NCBI GenBank assembly: GCA_945895375.1
Contig: CAMDEE010000002.1
Span: 1 to 64,000 of the forward strand
DNA from: Auritidibacter sp. Marseille-P8566
GTDB taxonomy: Bacteria > Actinomycetota > Actinomycetes > Actinomycetales > Microbacteriaceae
DNA: 64,000 nucleotides
Direction: 5' to 3'
Numbering within the stretch: the first letter of the stretch is position 1; each line of letters opens with the position of its first letter. Of this stretch, positions 37,959 through 48,606 are shown piece after piece. The position numbers and the translations under genes were made by a program. The notes beneath the pieces are model-generated. The model was not told where the DNA came from. It did no database searches and saw only the letters and a list, made by a program, of their open reading frames with translations.

Positions 37959-40184
37959 TTACTCTTCGTCTTCGTCAGCTGAAGCTACTTCGCCCTCAAC
38001 AACAGGTGAAAGCGATAGCTTTCCTCTGTCATCGATCTTGGTTAGCTCAACCTGAATCTTCTGACCAACAGTTAGAACATCCTCTACATTCTCAACACGC
38101 TTGCCAGCTAGCTTGCGCAGTTCAGAAATGTGTAGCAGTCCGTCTTTACCTGGGGTTAGCGAGATGAATGCACCAAATGTTGCAAGCTTCACTACAGTTC
38201 CCAAGAAGCGCTCTCCGATTTCAGGAACGTGTGGGTTAGCAATTGCGTTAACCATCGCACGAGCAGCTTCCGCTGATGTTCCATCGGTAGCACCAATGTA
38301 AACAGTTCCATCATCTTCAATCGAGATGTCTGCACCGGTGTCTTCTTGAATCTGGTTGATCATCTTGCCCTTAGGGCCAATGACTTCACCGATCTTGTCA
38401 ACAGGGATCTTCACCGCGATGATGCGTGGAGCGTTTACTGACATTTCGTCTGGCTCGTTGATAGCTGCCTTCATTAGGTCAAGAATGCTCAGACGCGCTT
38501 CCTTGGCCTGGCTTAGAGCACCAATCAAAACATCGGTAGGAATACCATCAAGCTTTGTGTCCAACTGAATAGCTGTAACAAACTCTGATGTTCCAGCAAC
38601 CTTGAAGTCCATGTCTCCCAATGCATCTTCTGCACCAAGGATGTCTGTCAAAGCAGCGTACTGAGTCTTGCCATCAACGGTGTCTGAAATCAGACCCATA
38701 GCAATACCAGCAACAGCAGCACGTAGTGGAACACCAGCGTTGAATAGTGAAAGTGTCGAAGCACATACAGAACCCATAGATGTTGAACCGTTTGAGCCTA
38801 GAGCCTCAGATACCTGACGGATTGCATATGGGAATTCTTCACGTGAAGGAAGAACTGGAACCAATGCACGTTCCGCTAGAGCTCCGTGACCAATCTCACG
38901 ACGCTTAGGAGTACCAACACGACCAACTTCACCAGTTGAATAAGGTGGGAAGTTGTAGTTGTGCATGTAGCGCTTAGAGGTTACAGGTGACAGTGAGTCA
39001 ATCTGCTGTTCCATCTTCAACATGTTCAAGGTAGTAATACCCATGATCTGAGTCTCACCACGCTGGAAGATAGCTGAACCGTGAACGCGAGGGATAACTC
39101 CAACTTCGCAGTCGATAACACGAATGTTACGTAAGCCTCGGCCGTCGATACGAATTCCTTCTTTAAGAACACGTGTACGAACAACCTTCTTGGTTACTGA
39201 CTTGTATGCAGCTGATACCTGGCCCTGTAGTGACTCATCTAGAGTCTCTGCAAGCTTTTCCTTAACAGATGCCTTTAGAGCATCATCTTCGTTCTGACGA
39301 GTGGTCTTGTCAGCGATCTGGTAAATGCGACCTAGTTCTGCTTCAGCCAAGTTAGCAACTGCTGAGAAAACCTCATCAGTGTATGGAGCGAACAATGGGT
39401 ACTCTGCGGTTGGCTTAGCTGCCTCTGCTGCTAGCTTCTGCTGAGCCTTAACCAACTGAGCGATGAAAGGCTTAGATGCTTCTAGACCTTGAGCAACAAC
39501 TTCTTCGTTAGGTGCAGTTGCACCTTCGTTTTTGATTAGGTTCCATGAACCTTCAGTTGCTTCTGCTTCAACCATCATGATTGCAACATCTTCCTTACCG
39601 TTTTCGATAACTACACGCCCAGCAACAACCATGTTGAATACTGCACGCTCTAGTTGTGAGTGCTTAGGGAAAGCAACCCACTGGCCATCGATAAGTGCTA
39701 CACGCACACCACCGATAGGACCTGAGAATGGTAGACCTGCAAGCTGTGTTGACATAGATGCTGCGTTGATTGCAACAACGTCATACATCTCGTCTGGGTG
39801 AATTGCCCAAACTGTTACAACAACTTGGATTTCGTTACGTAGACCATCAGGGAATGATGGACGTAGTGGACGGTCAATTAGTCGACAAGCCAAGATGGCT
39901 TCTGTTGATGGACGACCTTCACGACGGAAGAATGATCCTGGGATTCGTCCTGCTGCATACATACGCTCTTCAACGTCGATAGTTAGCGGGAAAAAGTCAA
40001 ACATATCCTTAGGTGTCTTGCTAGCTGTTGTGGCTGAGAAGAGCATCGTCTCTCCGTCAATGTAAACAGCTGCGGCTCCTTGAGCCTGCTGAGCCAAACG
40101 GCCTGTTTCGAAACGAATGACACGCTTACCGTGCTTACCGTTATCTATGATTACTTCTTGTGCCTTAATTTCTGGACCTTCCAT
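37959..40184 (-). CDS. pnp: polyribonucleotide nucleotidyltransferase
   Basis: Phosphorolytic 3' exonuclease of RNA decay. It has about 741 residues from ATG 40184, preceded by GAGGAGGGACC; the frame extends 12 codons further without homology. Domains are RNase PH-like 1 (about 15-150), a helical domain, RNase PH-like 2 (about 330-550), KH (about 570-635, with [13 protein letters not shown]) and S1 (about 645-715). The rpsO-pnp order is conserved, but a DUF805 gene is inserted here. It probably works with RNase J. Confidence 0.96.
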   Translation of the reverse strand: MEGPEIKAQEVIIDNGKHGKRVIRFETGRLAQQAQGAAAVYIDGETMLFSATTASKTPKDMFDFFPLTIDVEERMYAAGRIPGSFFRREGRPSTEAILACRLIDRPLRPSFPDGLRNEIQVVVTVWAIHPDEMYDVVAINAASMSTQLAGLPFSGPIGGVRVALIDGQWVAFPKHSQLERAVFNMVVAGRVVIENGKEDVAIMMVEAEATEGSWNLIKNEGATAPNEEVVAQGLEASKPFIAQLVKAQQKLAAEAAKPTAEYPLFAPYTDEVFSAVANLAEAELGRIYQIADKTTRQNEDDALKASVKEKLAETLDESLQGQVSAAYKSVTKKVVRTRVLKEGIRIDGRGLRNIRVIDCEVGVIPRVHGSAIFQRGETQIMGITTLNMLKMEQQIDSLSPVTSKRYMHNYNFPPYSTGEVGRVGTPKRREIGHGALAERALVPVLPSREEFPYAIRQVSEALGSNGSTSMGSVCASTLSLFNAGVPLRAAVAGIAMGLISDTVDGKTQYAALTDILGAEDALGDMDFKVAGTSEFVTAIQLDTKLDGIPTDVLIGALSQAKEARLSILDLMKAAINEPDEMSVNAPRIIAVKIPVDKIGEVIGPKGKMINQIQEDTGADISIEDDGTVYIGATDGTSAEAARAMVNAIANPHVPEIGERFLGTVVKLATFGAFISLTPGKDGLLHISELRKLAGKRVENVEDVLTVGQKIQVELTKIDDRGKLSLSPVVEGEVASADEDEE

Positions 40185-40443
40185 GGTCCCTCCTCTGTTT
40201 TTATTCATACGAAAGCGCATGGCAAAGCGATCTATTGATTACTTTTCATGCACTTGAGCCCCCGCGACAAAATTTCTGCCCGTTTTTATTTGAGGGATGC
40301 GCTGGACAACAGTAGAAAAGCTTGGGAAATACGCCCAAGGTTCACAACCGATGACCAGCAAACCTGCCGTTTTGACTCCCCTAAAGCCTAACAGAGGCCC
40401 CGACATTCACCTATAGGTTGAATGTTTTGCCTATAAACCAGTC
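40185..40443 (-). other. pnp leader and spacer without a gene
   Basis: About 260 bases between pnp and the DUF805 gene. Apart from the pnp ribosome site I see no gene, no strong terminator and no confident promoter. RNase III-processed leader hairpins control pnp in E. coli; an equivalent could not be shown here. Confidence 0.5.
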
Positions 40444-40986
40444 CTAAAGTGTTGGATATTCAGGGCCTTTAGGTGCAACACGCTTGTTACCCTCTTCAAA
40501 GCTCTTGCTTCTTTGGGCAGGGAAAATGATCTGAACAACGATCGAAGCAAAAAACACGAACAAGCCGCTTACAAACATCAGACCAAGCGAACCTGCCAAG
40601 GCTTCACTGCTAAAAATGGCTGTTAGTGTCTGCTCATCCAATTGTTCAGGGTTATCAATAATCGACTGGTCAAAACCTAAATCAACTAGTTCAACAACAA
40701 ACTGGACTACACCAATCGTCAACGGAACAAACCCGGCTGCAGGAAGAAGCAACCAAACCCATGAGAACCCAGCGTCTCTTAGCCTACGAACAGTCACCCC
40801 AAGGGACGGAAGGAATGTTGCGAGTGAAAAAACCCCCGCCAAAACACCAAGCACATCGATAGCGCTAAGAACCAATCCGACTAGGAAAGTGAATAGCACC
40901 CAGTACCAATACTCAGGAAGAGTCGCTGTTCCCCTAAAGTTCACATAGTTCTTAAAGCCAGCTTTGATTGCACCAACAAAATCCAT
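40444..40986 (-). CDS. DUF805 family membrane protein
   Basis: A 180-residue membrane protein of unknown function. It opens with GAIKAGFKNYVNFRGTATLPEYWYWVLF, the DUF805 hallmark (family core F-x-G-R-x3-x-E-[YF]-W), then four predicted helices (about 28-48, 50-66, 75-100 and 130-155), with VTVRRLRDAGFSW between. The second loop is longer than in most members. The ribosome site GGGAG precedes ATG 40986. It sits between rpsO (which has its own terminator) and pnp, where most relatives have nothing. Confidence 0.85.
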   Translation of the reverse strand: MDFVGAIKAGFKNYVNFRGTATLPEYWYWVLFTFLVGLVLSAIDVLGVLAGVFSLATFLPSLGVTVRRLRDAGFSWVWLLLPAAGFVPLTIGVVQFVVELVDLGFDQSIIDNPEQLDEQTLTAIFSSEALAGSLGLMFVSGLFVFFASIVVQIIFPAQRSKSFEEGNKRVAPKGPEYPTL

Positions 40987-41034
40987 GATTGACTCCCATC
41001 AATTCCTAATGAATAAAGTCTAAATCGGATATGC

Positions 41035-41058
41035 AAAAAACCACCTCCGAAGAGATGG
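41035..41058 (-). terminator. intrinsic terminator after rpsO
   Basis: On the minus strand, CCATCTC-TTCG-GAGGTGG (41041-41058), a 7-bp stem with one G-U pair and a UUCG tetraloop, followed by TTTTTT. It lies 18 bases after the rpsO stop codon. Confidence 0.9.
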
Positions 41059-41075
41059 CTTTTTGATAAAAACAA

Positions 41076-41345
41076 TTAGCGGCGTAGACCTAGTTTTTCA
41101 ATTAGGTTACGGTACCGAGTGATGTCTACCTTCTGTAGGTAACCAAGAAGACGACGACGCTGACCTACCATCAACAACAGTCCGCGACGGCTGTGGTGAT
41201 CGTGCTTGTGGCCCTTGAGGTGCTCAGTTAGCTCCTTGATGGTCTCAGTTAGAACTGCTACCTGAACCTCCGGAGATCCTGTGTCACCTGGGTGAGTTGC
41301 GTACTCTGTGATAATTGCTGTTTTCTTTGAAGCGTCCAGTGCCAT
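41076..41345 (-). CDS. rpsO: 30S ribosomal protein S15
   Basis: Small-subunit protein that binds the central 16S domain. It has 89 residues from ATG 41345 ([12 protein letters not shown]), preceded by GAGAGG; the frame extends 11 codons further upstream without homology. [17 protein letters not shown]-like sequence and [18 protein letters not shown] are diagnostic. A strong terminator follows. TATGCT with no good -35 upstream of the gene may be its -10 element. Confidence 0.97.
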   Translation of the reverse strand: MALDASKKTAIITEYATHPGDTGSPEVQVAVLTETIKELTEHLKGHKHDHHSRRGLLLMVGQRRRLLGYLQKVDITRYRNLIEKLGLRR

Positions 41346-41476
41346 TTTGTTCCTCTCGGGGCTCGCTGCGCGGCGCAATAAACCTTGTGTCTAAAGCTCT
41401 TGGGGATCCGCGGCCGGTTCACGGCAACTTCATAAGCATAGTCAAGAACGAGGTTAAGTTCTAGTTGAGCCTCAAA

Positions 41477-42406
41477 TTAGGACAGCAAGGCCCTGATCTT
41501 GTCTAAGTCACGGTTGATTTCGGCCACTAATGACTCAACCCCATCGAATTTGGCTGCATGTCTAATGAAATCAACATATTCAAGGGTGATTACCTTGTCG
41601 TAAAGGTCCAACCCTTGCTGATCAATAACGTGAGCCTCAACCAGTCTCGGAACGGCCTCAAATGTCTCGTTGATTCCAACCGATAGCGCGGTCATATAGC
41701 GCTCGCCATCGGCATAGAGCCAACCAGCGTAAACAGCATCCAAAGGTAAAAAGCCTTCCGCTGAGCGAGACATGTTAGCTGTTGGGAAACCAATTTGTCT
41801 GCCAATCTTTAGGCCATGCTCGATAACACCTCGAGTTGAATGCAATCTACCCAGCAGCTTGGCTGCCGTGACTACATTGCCTTCTAGCAAAAGCGATCTA
41901 ATCTTGCTGGTTGAAACTACTTCCCCATCAACTAGGTAGTTAGGGATGACCTTCACCATGAAGCCCAACTGAACACCAAGATTTCTTAGGGTCTCAACAT
42001 CACCTTGCTGGCCAACTCCAAATCTGAAGCCTTCACCGATGGTCACGATTCTTGCTTTCAGGGAATCGACTAGAACTGTCTTCACAAACTCCTCTGGAGT
42101 TAGCTTTGAGAGGTATTCATCGAATGGCAAGTTCAAGACCAATTCGATGCCGGCTTCTTCGAGTAACTCAGCTTTTTGCATCGGTCCGATCAGAGCTTGA
42201 GGTTCTGTGCCTGGGCTAAGGATGGAATGTGGGTGTCTATCAAAAGTTACAACCACTGGAATCAATGAATGTTCTTCAGCGGATTCAATAGTTTCTGCAA
42301 TTAGTTGTTGATGACCTAAGTGAATACCATCAAACTTGCCAATAGTTACCGAAGACTCTGGAAGTCCAGCTGGAATCTCAGTTGTTGAACCTACAGTAAT
42401 CATCAT
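41477..42406 (-). CDS. ribF: bifunctional riboflavin kinase/FAD synthetase
   Basis: Makes FMN and then FAD. The 309-residue protein has an N-terminal nucleotidyltransferase domain with GKFDGIHLGHQ at 23-33, and a C-terminal riboflavin kinase domain (about 180-305) with IGFPTAN and the following segment. Two adjacent ATG codons (42406 and 42403) are possible starts; the first overlaps the upstream gene's TGA. FAD made here would serve ThyX. No FMN riboswitch was seen. Confidence 0.95.
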   Translation of the reverse strand: MMITVGSTTEIPAGLPESSVTIGKFDGIHLGHQQLIAETIESAEEHSLIPVVVTFDRHPHSILSPGTEPQALIGPMQKAELLEEAGIELVLNLPFDEYLSKLTPEEFVKTVLVDSLKARIVTIGEGFRFGVGQQGDVETLRNLGVQLGFMVKVIPNYLVDGEVVSTSKIRSLLLEGNVVTAAKLLGRLHSTRGVIEHGLKIGRQIGFPTANMSRSAEGFLPLDAVYAGWLYADGERYMTALSVGINETFEAVPRLVEAHVIDQQGLDLYDKVITLEYVDFIRHAAKFDGVESLVAEINRDLDKIRALLS

Positions 42407-42783
42407 CTAACCTTCCTGATCCACCATAAACCGAACAGTGGAAGAGCCAATGGAATAAATGCGTATCCCATTCCAAAGTAAGACCAAACACTTGGATGAG
42501 CGAAAAGAGATGGAATGAAAATGCTTAGAGATCCAACTACCAGAACTCCAACAAGTTCAAACATCAAGGTTTTATGCGCCAAACCGAACTGGCCTTTAGC
42601 TAATGCAACAGTTGCGACCACATAAACAATCGCTGCAACAAGGCTCAATATGTATGCAAGTGGAGCTTCATCAAACTTACGAAGGATTTGATATAGGGCT
42701 CTAACCGAAGCCGATAGAGCAAAGACTCCATAGATGGCAATTACAAGTGTGCCAACGCCTCTACCCTGAAGATTAGACCTCAT
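42403..42783 (-). CDS. conserved small membrane protein
   Basis: A 126-residue protein with four predicted membrane helices (about 12-32, 43-63, 73-93 and 100-120) and short loops. No family is recognised with confidence, though similar genes occur between truB and ribF in related bacteria. Its stop overlaps the ribF start, so the two are translationally coupled. No function can be given. Confidence 0.72.
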   Translation of the reverse strand: MRSNLQGRGVGTLVIAIYGVFALSASVRALYQILRKFDEAPLAYILSLVAAIVYVVATVALAKGQFGLAHKTLMFELVGVLVVGSLSIFIPSLFAHPSVWSYFGMGYAFIPLALPLFGLWWIRKVR

Positions 42784-42824
42784 AGGCTAAAGCCTAACTT
42801 GTCGAGCAGAAAGAACTAAAAACG

Positions 42825-43199
42825 CTAAACCGTGAACCTAATTCCAGTCCAGATTTGCCACATTCTTACAAGCATGATCGCAACAGTTAGACCTGCAACA
42901 CCCAGAACTAGGGTTGACCATCTGGTTCTTTCCAGAACTGCCCAAGCTATGGCCGCTGGGGGAACAATCAGTGCCGTGATTATGTAACCAAAGAATTCAA
43001 CGGTATCGCCCTTGGCTTGGCCCCCAGTTGCAACCAGTGCAATAGAAACTGCCAACTGCACCAAAAGGAAGCCTTCAATGACGGCAACTGATCCAACGCT
43101 CCACCAAGATGGTGGGCGTCTTATTAGTCCTAGAAAGATTGCGAAGAGCCCAACAACTGCTGCGAAGTTGGCCTGAAGCTGATATGCCCACTCAAACAT
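42825..43199 (-). CDS. conserved small membrane protein
   Basis: About 124 residues from ATG 43199 (MFEWAYQ), preceded by GAAGGGGAAG. Four predicted helices lie at about 8-26, 33-56, 68-86 and 94-114, with a terminal TGIRF segment. It overlaps the truB 3' end by 8 bases. It and the following membrane gene may encode partner proteins or may simply lie in the same transcript. No family is recognised. Confidence 0.72.
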   Translation of the reverse strand: MFEWAYQLQANFAAVVGLFAIFLGLIRRPPSWWSVGSVAVIEGFLLVQLAVSIALVATGGQAKGDTVEFFGYIITALIVPPAAIAWAVLERTRWSTLVLGVAGLTVAIMLVRMWQIWTGIRFTV

Positions 43200-44085
43200 T
43201 TGCTTCCCCTTCGTTGAATACAACCAATGACTTCAGGCTCTGATTTCCTGCTGGTTCTGCAACTGCAACTAACACGCCTTCACAAATTAGAGCAGTAATT
43301 CCCTGGATCGACTTTGCTAGACGCTTACCCTGTCTCAATGCCACAGCTTCTTCGGAGGAAACCTCGAGAATTGGCAATACATCTCTAACAGCACTGACTG
43401 ATTTCAATATCGGCAGCTCCCCAGTAAAACCTTCAAGCTTCACAGCGTTTTCAACATCGTATTTACCAATACGGGTTCTGCGAAGCTCAGTTAGATGCCC
43501 ACCAACACCAAGAGCTTTTCCGAGATCTCTTGCAATTGCTCTGATGTATGTTCCACTAGAGCAATCAACAACAACATCTAAATCAATGAAGCCTTCTCCG
43601 CATCTTAGTTCCCCTAAAACTTCAAGCTTTGAAATAGTTACTTCACGAGATTTAAGTTCAAACACTTCTCCAGCTCGAACTCTGTCATAAGCTTTTTCGC
43701 CATTGACCTTGATTGCAGAAACAGCAGATGGAACCTGCTGAATCACTCCCCTAAGTTTTGCTAGCTCTAGGTGGATTTGTTCAACTGTGATGCCATCAAG
43801 TTTCTCTTGACTAGCTTGCTCAAGAGTTTCACCTTCACGATCATCAGTGATTGTTGAAGAACCAAGACGGATAGTTGCGTAATAAGTCTTTTCGGCACCA
43901 ACAATAAAAGTTAGTAGCTTTGTTCCAGATTCAATGCCTAGAACCAGTAGCCCAGTAGCCATCGGATCTAAAGTTCCTGCGTGACCAACTTTCTTGGTGC
44001 CAGCAAGTTTTCTAACCCTAGAAACAACATCATGACTTGTCATTCCGGCAGGCTTATCTACCAACAACAAACCAGGAATAGCCAA
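43192..44085 (-). CDS. truB: tRNA pseudouridine synthase B
   Basis: Makes pseudouridine 55 in the T-loop of tRNAs. The 297-residue protein has GLLLVDKPAGMTSHDVV at 5-21, the catalytic aspartate D40 in AGTLDPMATGLL, and a C-terminal PUA-like region with ALRQGKRL. It follows rbfA by 3 bases in the conserved infB-rbfA-truB-ribF order. Confidence 0.96.
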   Translation of the reverse strand: MAIPGLLLVDKPAGMTSHDVVSRVRKLAGTKKVGHAGTLDPMATGLLVLGIESGTKLLTFIVGAEKTYYATIRLGSSTITDDREGETLEQASQEKLDGITVEQIHLELAKLRGVIQQVPSAVSAIKVNGEKAYDRVRAGEVFELKSREVTISKLEVLGELRCGEGFIDLDVVVDCSSGTYIRAIARDLGKALGVGGHLTELRRTRIGKYDVENAVKLEGFTGELPILKSVSAVRDVLPILEVSSEEAVALRQGKRLAKSIQGITALICEGVLVAVAEPAGNQSLKSLVVFNEGEANV

Positions 44086-44088
44086 AGG

Positions 44089-44532
44089 TTAGTCTTTCTC
44101 TTCTTTGTCGATAACTTTCGGCTCTTTATAAGGATTCTCTCCAGCAGCAAATTCAGCCTCTTTAGCCAGCTTCTTCAGCTCATTGTCACGAGCCATAGCC
44201 TGAGCCAAGAGATCATTCATCTGAGCCGCGCTTTCTGGCACATCATCAGAAATGAATTCAATAGTTGGAGTTAGACGAATAGATAGCTGATGGCCAACCT
44301 CACCACGGATTTTTCCACGGTGACGTTCAATGATTTCAGCACTCTTCTTCTGCTGTTCAGTTTCACCAAAAACGGTGTAATAGATACGAGCATGAGAAAG
44401 ATCTGGAGTTACTCGAACATCAGTGATTGTGACAAAGCCCAAATCAGGATCTTTGACAACTTTCTCTAAAGCTGCTGCTACTAGGACCTTGATTCGTTCA
44501 GCCAGTCTTCTTGCTCTAGCTGCATCAACCAT
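44089..44532 (-). CDS. rbfA: ribosome-binding factor A
   Basis: Binds immature 30S subunits and aids 16S 5' end maturation. The 147-residue protein has the KH-like RbfA fold with DPDLGFVTITDVRVTPDLSH-type sequence (about 28-47) and IRLTPTIEFISDD near 103-115, then a charged C-terminal tail of about 30 residues. Its start overlaps the infB stop by one base. Confidence 0.95.
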   Translation of the reverse strand: MVDAARARRLAERIKVLVAAALEKVVKDPDLGFVTITDVRVTPDLSHARIYYTVFGETEQQKKSAEIIERHRGKIRGEVGHQLSIRLTPTIEFISDDVPESAAQMNDLLAQAMARDNELKKLAKEAEFAAGENPYKEPKVIDKEEKD

Positions 44533-47120
44533 TAGACCCTCGGCTTCTCACGCATTTCGTAGGTTTCAATGATGTCGCCTACCAAAATGTCGTTGAATCC
44601 TTGCAGACCGATACCACACTCAAAGTCTGTCTTGACTTCAGTTGCATCATCCTTGAATCTCTTTAGCGAGTCGATCTTTAGGTTCTCAGCAAGCATCTTG
44701 CCCTCACGAGAGATACGAGCGAGGCTGTTTCTCTTGATTGAACCTGAGCGAACGATAGAACCTGCGATTGTTCCAACCTTTGAAGACTTGAAGATCTCGC
44801 GAACCTCGGCTGAACCAAGTGCTGCTTCTTCGTATTCTGGCTTGAGCATTCCCTTGAGTGATCTCTCAATGTCATCGAGTGCTGCATAGATAACTGAGTA
44901 GTGACGAACGTCAACGCCTTCGCGGTCAGCTCGTTCCTTAGCCTTGTTATCAGGCTTCACGTTGAATCCGATGATGATCGCGTTATCAACTGTGGCCAGG
45001 TTAACATCGCTCTCAGTAACAGCACCAACACCGCGGTGAATAATGCGAAGAGCAACTGAGTCATCAACTTCAATCTTCAGAAGCGCATCTTCAAGAGCTT
45101 CAACAGCACCAGATACGTCACCCTTGATGACCAAGTTGAGTGATTCAACCTTGCCCTCTTCGAATGCCTTGGTAAAGTCTTCCAGGCTAACGCGCTTACG
45201 AGTCTTAGCAAGAAGAGCATTTCTATCGGCTGCTTCACGCTTTTCAGCGATCTGTCTTGCCTGACGCTCATCTTCGGTAACAACGAAAGTGTCACCCGCA
45301 CGAGGGACAGACTGTAAACCGAGAACCTGAACTGGTCTTGAAGGTCCTGCTGACTCAACTGCAGTTCCGTTCTCATCAAACATTGCACGAACACGACCGT
45401 GAGCCGCTCCAGCAACGATTGAATCTCCAACACTTAGAGTTCCTGACTGGATCAATACAGTTGCAACTGAACCACGACCCTTATCTAGGTTCGCTTCAAT
45501 GGCAACACCACGTGCATCACGGTTAGGGTTAGCACGAAGATCAAGAGCAGCATCAGCTGTCAAAAGAACTGCATCAAGCAGGTTCTGGATACCATCACCG
45601 GTTAGAGCAGATACATCGACGAACATAACATCGCCACCATACTCTTCAGCAACTAGGTTGAACTCAGTTAACTGCTGACGAATCTTGGCTGGGTTAGCCC
45701 CTTCTTTATCAACCTTGTTCACTGCAACAACGATTGGAACCCCTGCAGATTGAGCGTGGTTCAACGCTTCAACTGTCTGTGGCATAACACCGTCGTCAGC
45801 TGCAACAACCAAGATCGCAATATCAGTTACTTGAGCACCACGAGCACGCATAGCGGTGAACGCCTCGTGACCTGGTGTATCGATGAAAGTAATTGCTCTA
45901 TCGACACCTTCGTGAACGCTGTGTACCTGGTAAGCACCGATGTGCTGTGTAATACCACCGGCTTCACCGCCTTGGACGTTAGCGTTACGAATCTTGTCAA
46001 GCAAGCGAGTCTTACCGTGGTCAACGTGACCCATGACTGTGACAACAGGTGCACGGAACTCCATGTCATCTTCGTCTTCTTCGAACTCAGTAGAAATATC
46101 TAGTCCGAATGAATCGAATAGTTCACGCTCTTCGTCTTCAGCCGAAACAACTTCAACCTTGTAACCAAGCTCTTCGCCAAGAATCTGGAAAGTCTCTTCG
46201 TCCAAAGATGCAGTTGCTGTTGCCATTTGACCTAGGTGGAATAGCACCGTGATCAACTGACCTGCATTGGCATCAATCTTGTCTGCGAAGTCTTGAATAG
46301 AAGAACCTCTACGAAGACGAACAATTGTGTTTCCATCACCGCGTGGAACAACTGCACCACCGAGGCTAGGAGCTGAACGCTGTTCGAATTCTTCGCGCTT
46401 TACTCTCTTAGACTTTCTAGCCTTTGAAGAGTTACGTGATCCACCCTTACCGAAAGCACCAGCTGTGCCGCCACCGCGACCACGACCACCAGCACCTGGA
46501 CGACCACCAGGAGCACCAAATGGAGGAGCTCCACCTGGAGTACCAGTAGGTGTACCACCTGGACGTGGAGCGAATCCACCTGGACGAGAAGATCCACCAG
46601 CACCAGCAGGACGAGGTGCACCACCTGGACGAGATGGGCCACCTGCACCAGCAGGACGTGGGCCACCTGGACGAGTACCTGATTGACCAGGTCGACCCAT
46701 GCCTTGGTTAGTTGAGAAAGGATTGTTGCCAGGTCTTGCCATTGGGCGAGGAATTCCCATGCCCTGAGCTGCAGCAAAAGGATTGTTACCTGGACGAGGA
46801 ATGCCTGGGGTTGGTGCTACTGGAGCAGCAGGTGCAGCTGGCTCTGTCGGAGCAGCCTCTGCTGCAGGAGCTTCTTCAGTTGCTTCAGTTTTAGCTGCTG
46901 CCTTAGTTGCCTTTGGCTTAGCCGGGGCTTTCTCAACCTTAGGTGCTTCTTCTTTTGGCTTGGCATTTGGGTATGCAGCACGAAGCTTGTTTGCCACCGG
47001 AGGGGCAATGGTTGACGAACCGCTCTTAACGTACTCGCCTAATTCGTTTAGTTTGGCCAGTGCCTCGGCAGTTTCAATGCCGAGCTCTTTGGCTATGTCG
47101 TACACGCGTGGTAGCGCCAC
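44532..47120 (-). CDS. infB: translation initiation factor IF-2
   Basis: GTPase that brings initiator tRNA to the 30S subunit. The 862-residue protein starts with GTG at 47120, preceded by AGGAG and a seven-base spacer. It has an N-terminal IF2-N helix domain (about 5-50), an alanine/proline stretch (60-105), a Gly/Pro/Arg-rich low-complexity region with near-repeats such as RPGNNPF and RPAGAGG (about 108-235), a second IF2-N domain (about 262-315), the G domain with GHVDHGKT at 364-371, and domains II-IV to the C-terminus. The long flexible linker is common in Actinobacteria. It is followed by rbfA and preceded by ylxR. Confidence 0.97.
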   Translation of the reverse strand: MALPRVYDIAKELGIETAEALAKLNELGEYVKSGSSTIAPPVANKLRAAYPNAKPKEEAPKVEKAPAKPKATKAAAKTEATEEAPAAEAAPTEPAAPAAPVAPTPGIPRPGNNPFAAAQGMGIPRPMARPGNNPFSTNQGMGRPGQSGTRPGGPRPAGAGGPSRPGGAPRPAGAGGSSRPGGFAPRPGGTPTGTPGGAPPFGAPGGRPGAGGRGRGGGTAGAFGKGGSRNSSKARKSKRVKREEFEQRSAPSLGGAVVPRGDGNTIVRLRRGSSIQDFADKIDANAGQLITVLFHLGQMATATASLDEETFQILGEELGYKVEVVSAEDEERELFDSFGLDISTEFEEDEDDMEFRAPVVTVMGHVDHGKTRLLDKIRNANVQGGEAGGITQHIGAYQVHSVHEGVDRAITFIDTPGHEAFTAMRARGAQVTDIAILVVAADDGVMPQTVEALNHAQSAGVPIVVAVNKVDKEGANPAKIRQQLTEFNLVAEEYGGDVMFVDVSALTGDGIQNLLDAVLLTADAALDLRANPNRDARGVAIEANLDKGRGSVATVLIQSGTLSVGDSIVAGAAHGRVRAMFDENGTAVESAGPSRPVQVLGLQSVPRAGDTFVVTEDERQARQIAEKREAADRNALLAKTRKRVSLEDFTKAFEEGKVESLNLVIKGDVSGAVEALEDALLKIEVDDSVALRIIHRGVGAVTESDVNLATVDNAIIIGFNVKPDNKAKERADREGVDVRHYSVIYAALDDIERSLKGMLKPEYEEAALGSAEVREIFKSSKVGTIAGSIVRSGSIKRNSLARISREGKMLAENLKIDSLKRFKDDATEVKTDFECGIGLQGFNDILVGDIIETYEMREKPRV

Positions 47121-47195
47121 TTTATATCTCCTGTCTGGGACCCACCCCAGTCAGGGCAGGCTTAATGCTTTGAGGCACTCATTTCGAGGTGCTCA

Positions 47196-47465
47196 TTAGA
47201 TCTCTAACATCATTTCGGCCTGTTCTATTTGTTTGAATAAATCAGTTACTTGCTCTTCGTTTACTTTTCCGCGAAATGATCGCACAAAGGCTTTTCTCTC
47301 AACCGCAGTTTCGAGACATTTCGTTTTCTTGTGAAGCCAAGAGCCACGACCGGGCATTTTCTTTTCGGAATCAACACTCAGGTTTCCCTGAAAATTGGCT
47401 ATCCGAATCAAATCTGATCGGTTGCCACGTTGACGACAGCCAACGCAAGTTCTAACAGGGTTCAT
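47196..47465 (-). CDS. ylxR: YlxR/RnpM-family RNA-binding protein
   Basis: About 89 residues from ATG 47465 (MNPVRTCVGCRQRGNRSDLIR); the frame extends 27 codons upstream without homology. The family signature RTCVGCRQ and the following GRGSWLH-type stretch are clear. YlxR binds RNA and in other bacteria has been linked to RNase P. It lies between nusA and infB as usual. Confidence 0.9.
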   Translation of the reverse strand: MNPVRTCVGCRQRGNRSDLIRIANFQGNLSVDSEKKMPGRGSWLHKKTKCLETAVERKAFVRSFRGKVNEEQVTDLFKQIEQAEMMLEI

Positions 47466-47523
47466 TCTAATGCCTGCACTCCCTAAAGCTCTAGCCTTTA
47501 AGAGAACAGGCTCAAGGCTTTGT

Positions 47524-48558
47524 TTATTCCTCGTCCTCAAGATCATCAGCCATGATGTCGATCTTGGCCCCAGTTAGCTTGCTAGCAAGCCTTGAGTTCT
47601 GCCCTTCTTTACCAATTGCAAGAGATAGCTGGTATTCAGGGACAAGAACACGAACTTTCTGGTGTTCTCCCCTAACCACTGAGCCATCGTTAACTACGAA
47701 CGCGGCTGAAACCTTAGCTGGAGAGAGGGCTTGAGCCACAAATTTAGCGATATCTTCTGAATAATCAACGATGTCAATCTTCTCGTCGTTCAATTCAGCT
47801 GTTACTGCTCTAACTCGCTGACCTAGTTCACCAATACAAGCACCCTTGGCATTAAGCCCTGGAACTGAAGTTCTAACGGCAATCTTGGTGCGGTGACCTG
47901 CTTCTCTAGCAACCTGAACGATTTCAACCTGACCACTAGCAATTTCAGGCACCTCGAGGGCGAAAAGCTTACGAACAAGGCTTGGGTGGGTACGAGATAC
48001 GTTGATCTGAACCTGACCCCTGACGTTCTTATCCACCTTGGTGACATAAAAACGCATACGTTTACCGTGTGAGTAGTCTTCACCTGGTACTTGCTCTTCA
48101 GGAGGCATGATGGCTTCAACATCGCCGATTTTGACATAAACCATGTATGAACGAGGGCCCTGTTGGATTTCACCCGCAACAATGTCTTCAACTTTGGCCT
48201 TGAATTCGCCGTAAAGACCCTCATCAGAGATTCCCCTGATTCGTTGAGCAATGATCTGCTTGGCAGCATTTGCTGCAATACGACCGAAGTTCTCAGGAGT
48301 TTTATCAATCTCAGGTACTTTTGTGCCATCTGGGAGTGTGACAACTAGTTCGCCAGCCTCATTACGTTCCTCTGTATCTGGAACCATGATGACGATTTTT
48401 CCAGTTTTCTGGTCCAAGACTGCACGAGCAGGATCGCTGTTGCCAACACTCTTGTGATAGGCAGCTTCAACTGCGGCTTCAATAATTTCAACGAGTTCGC
48501 TGAACGGAATTTCTCGATCTCTCTCAACAAGTCGAAGAGCACCTAAATCGATGTCCAT
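47524..48558 (-). CDS. nusA: transcription termination/antitermination factor NusA
   Basis: Binds RNA polymerase and nascent RNA and works in rRNA antitermination. It has 344 residues from ATG 48558, which has a perfect AGGAGG six bases upstream; a further 11 codons are open but unrelated. Domains are N-terminal (1-125), S1 (about 130-200), KH1 and KH2 (about 205-340), and the protein ends soon after KH2 like other actinobacterial NusA. The usual upstream neighbour rimP is absent: only 48 bases separate nusA from proS. Confidence 0.96.
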   Translation of the reverse strand: MDIDLGALRLVERDREIPFSELVEIIEAAVEAAYHKSVGNSDPARAVLDQKTGKIVIMVPDTEERNEAGELVVTLPDGTKVPEIDKTPENFGRIAANAAKQIIAQRIRGISDEGLYGEFKAKVEDIVAGEIQQGPRSYMVYVKIGDVEAIMPPEEQVPGEDYSHGKRMRFYVTKVDKNVRGQVQINVSRTHPSLVRKLFALEVPEIASGQVEIVQVAREAGHRTKIAVRTSVPGLNAKGACIGELGQRVRAVTAELNDEKIDIVDYSEDIAKFVAQALSPAKVSAAFVVNDGSVVRGEHQKVRVLVPEYQLSLAIGKEGQNSRLASKLTGAKIDIMADDLEDEE

Positions 48559-48606
48559 GAAACGCCTCCTGGCCGCTAGTAAGTTATGCAAGCCACAAAG
48601 ATAGAC

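Noticed and set aside
41379-41476. Riboswitch near ribF
   Set aside because: This gap lies downstream of ribF on its strand, and the upstream side of ribF is coding; no FMN riboswitch elements are seen.
46327-46686. Plus-strand proline-rich open frame opposite infB
   Set aside because: It is the antisense shadow of the Gly/Pro/Arg repeats of IF-2.
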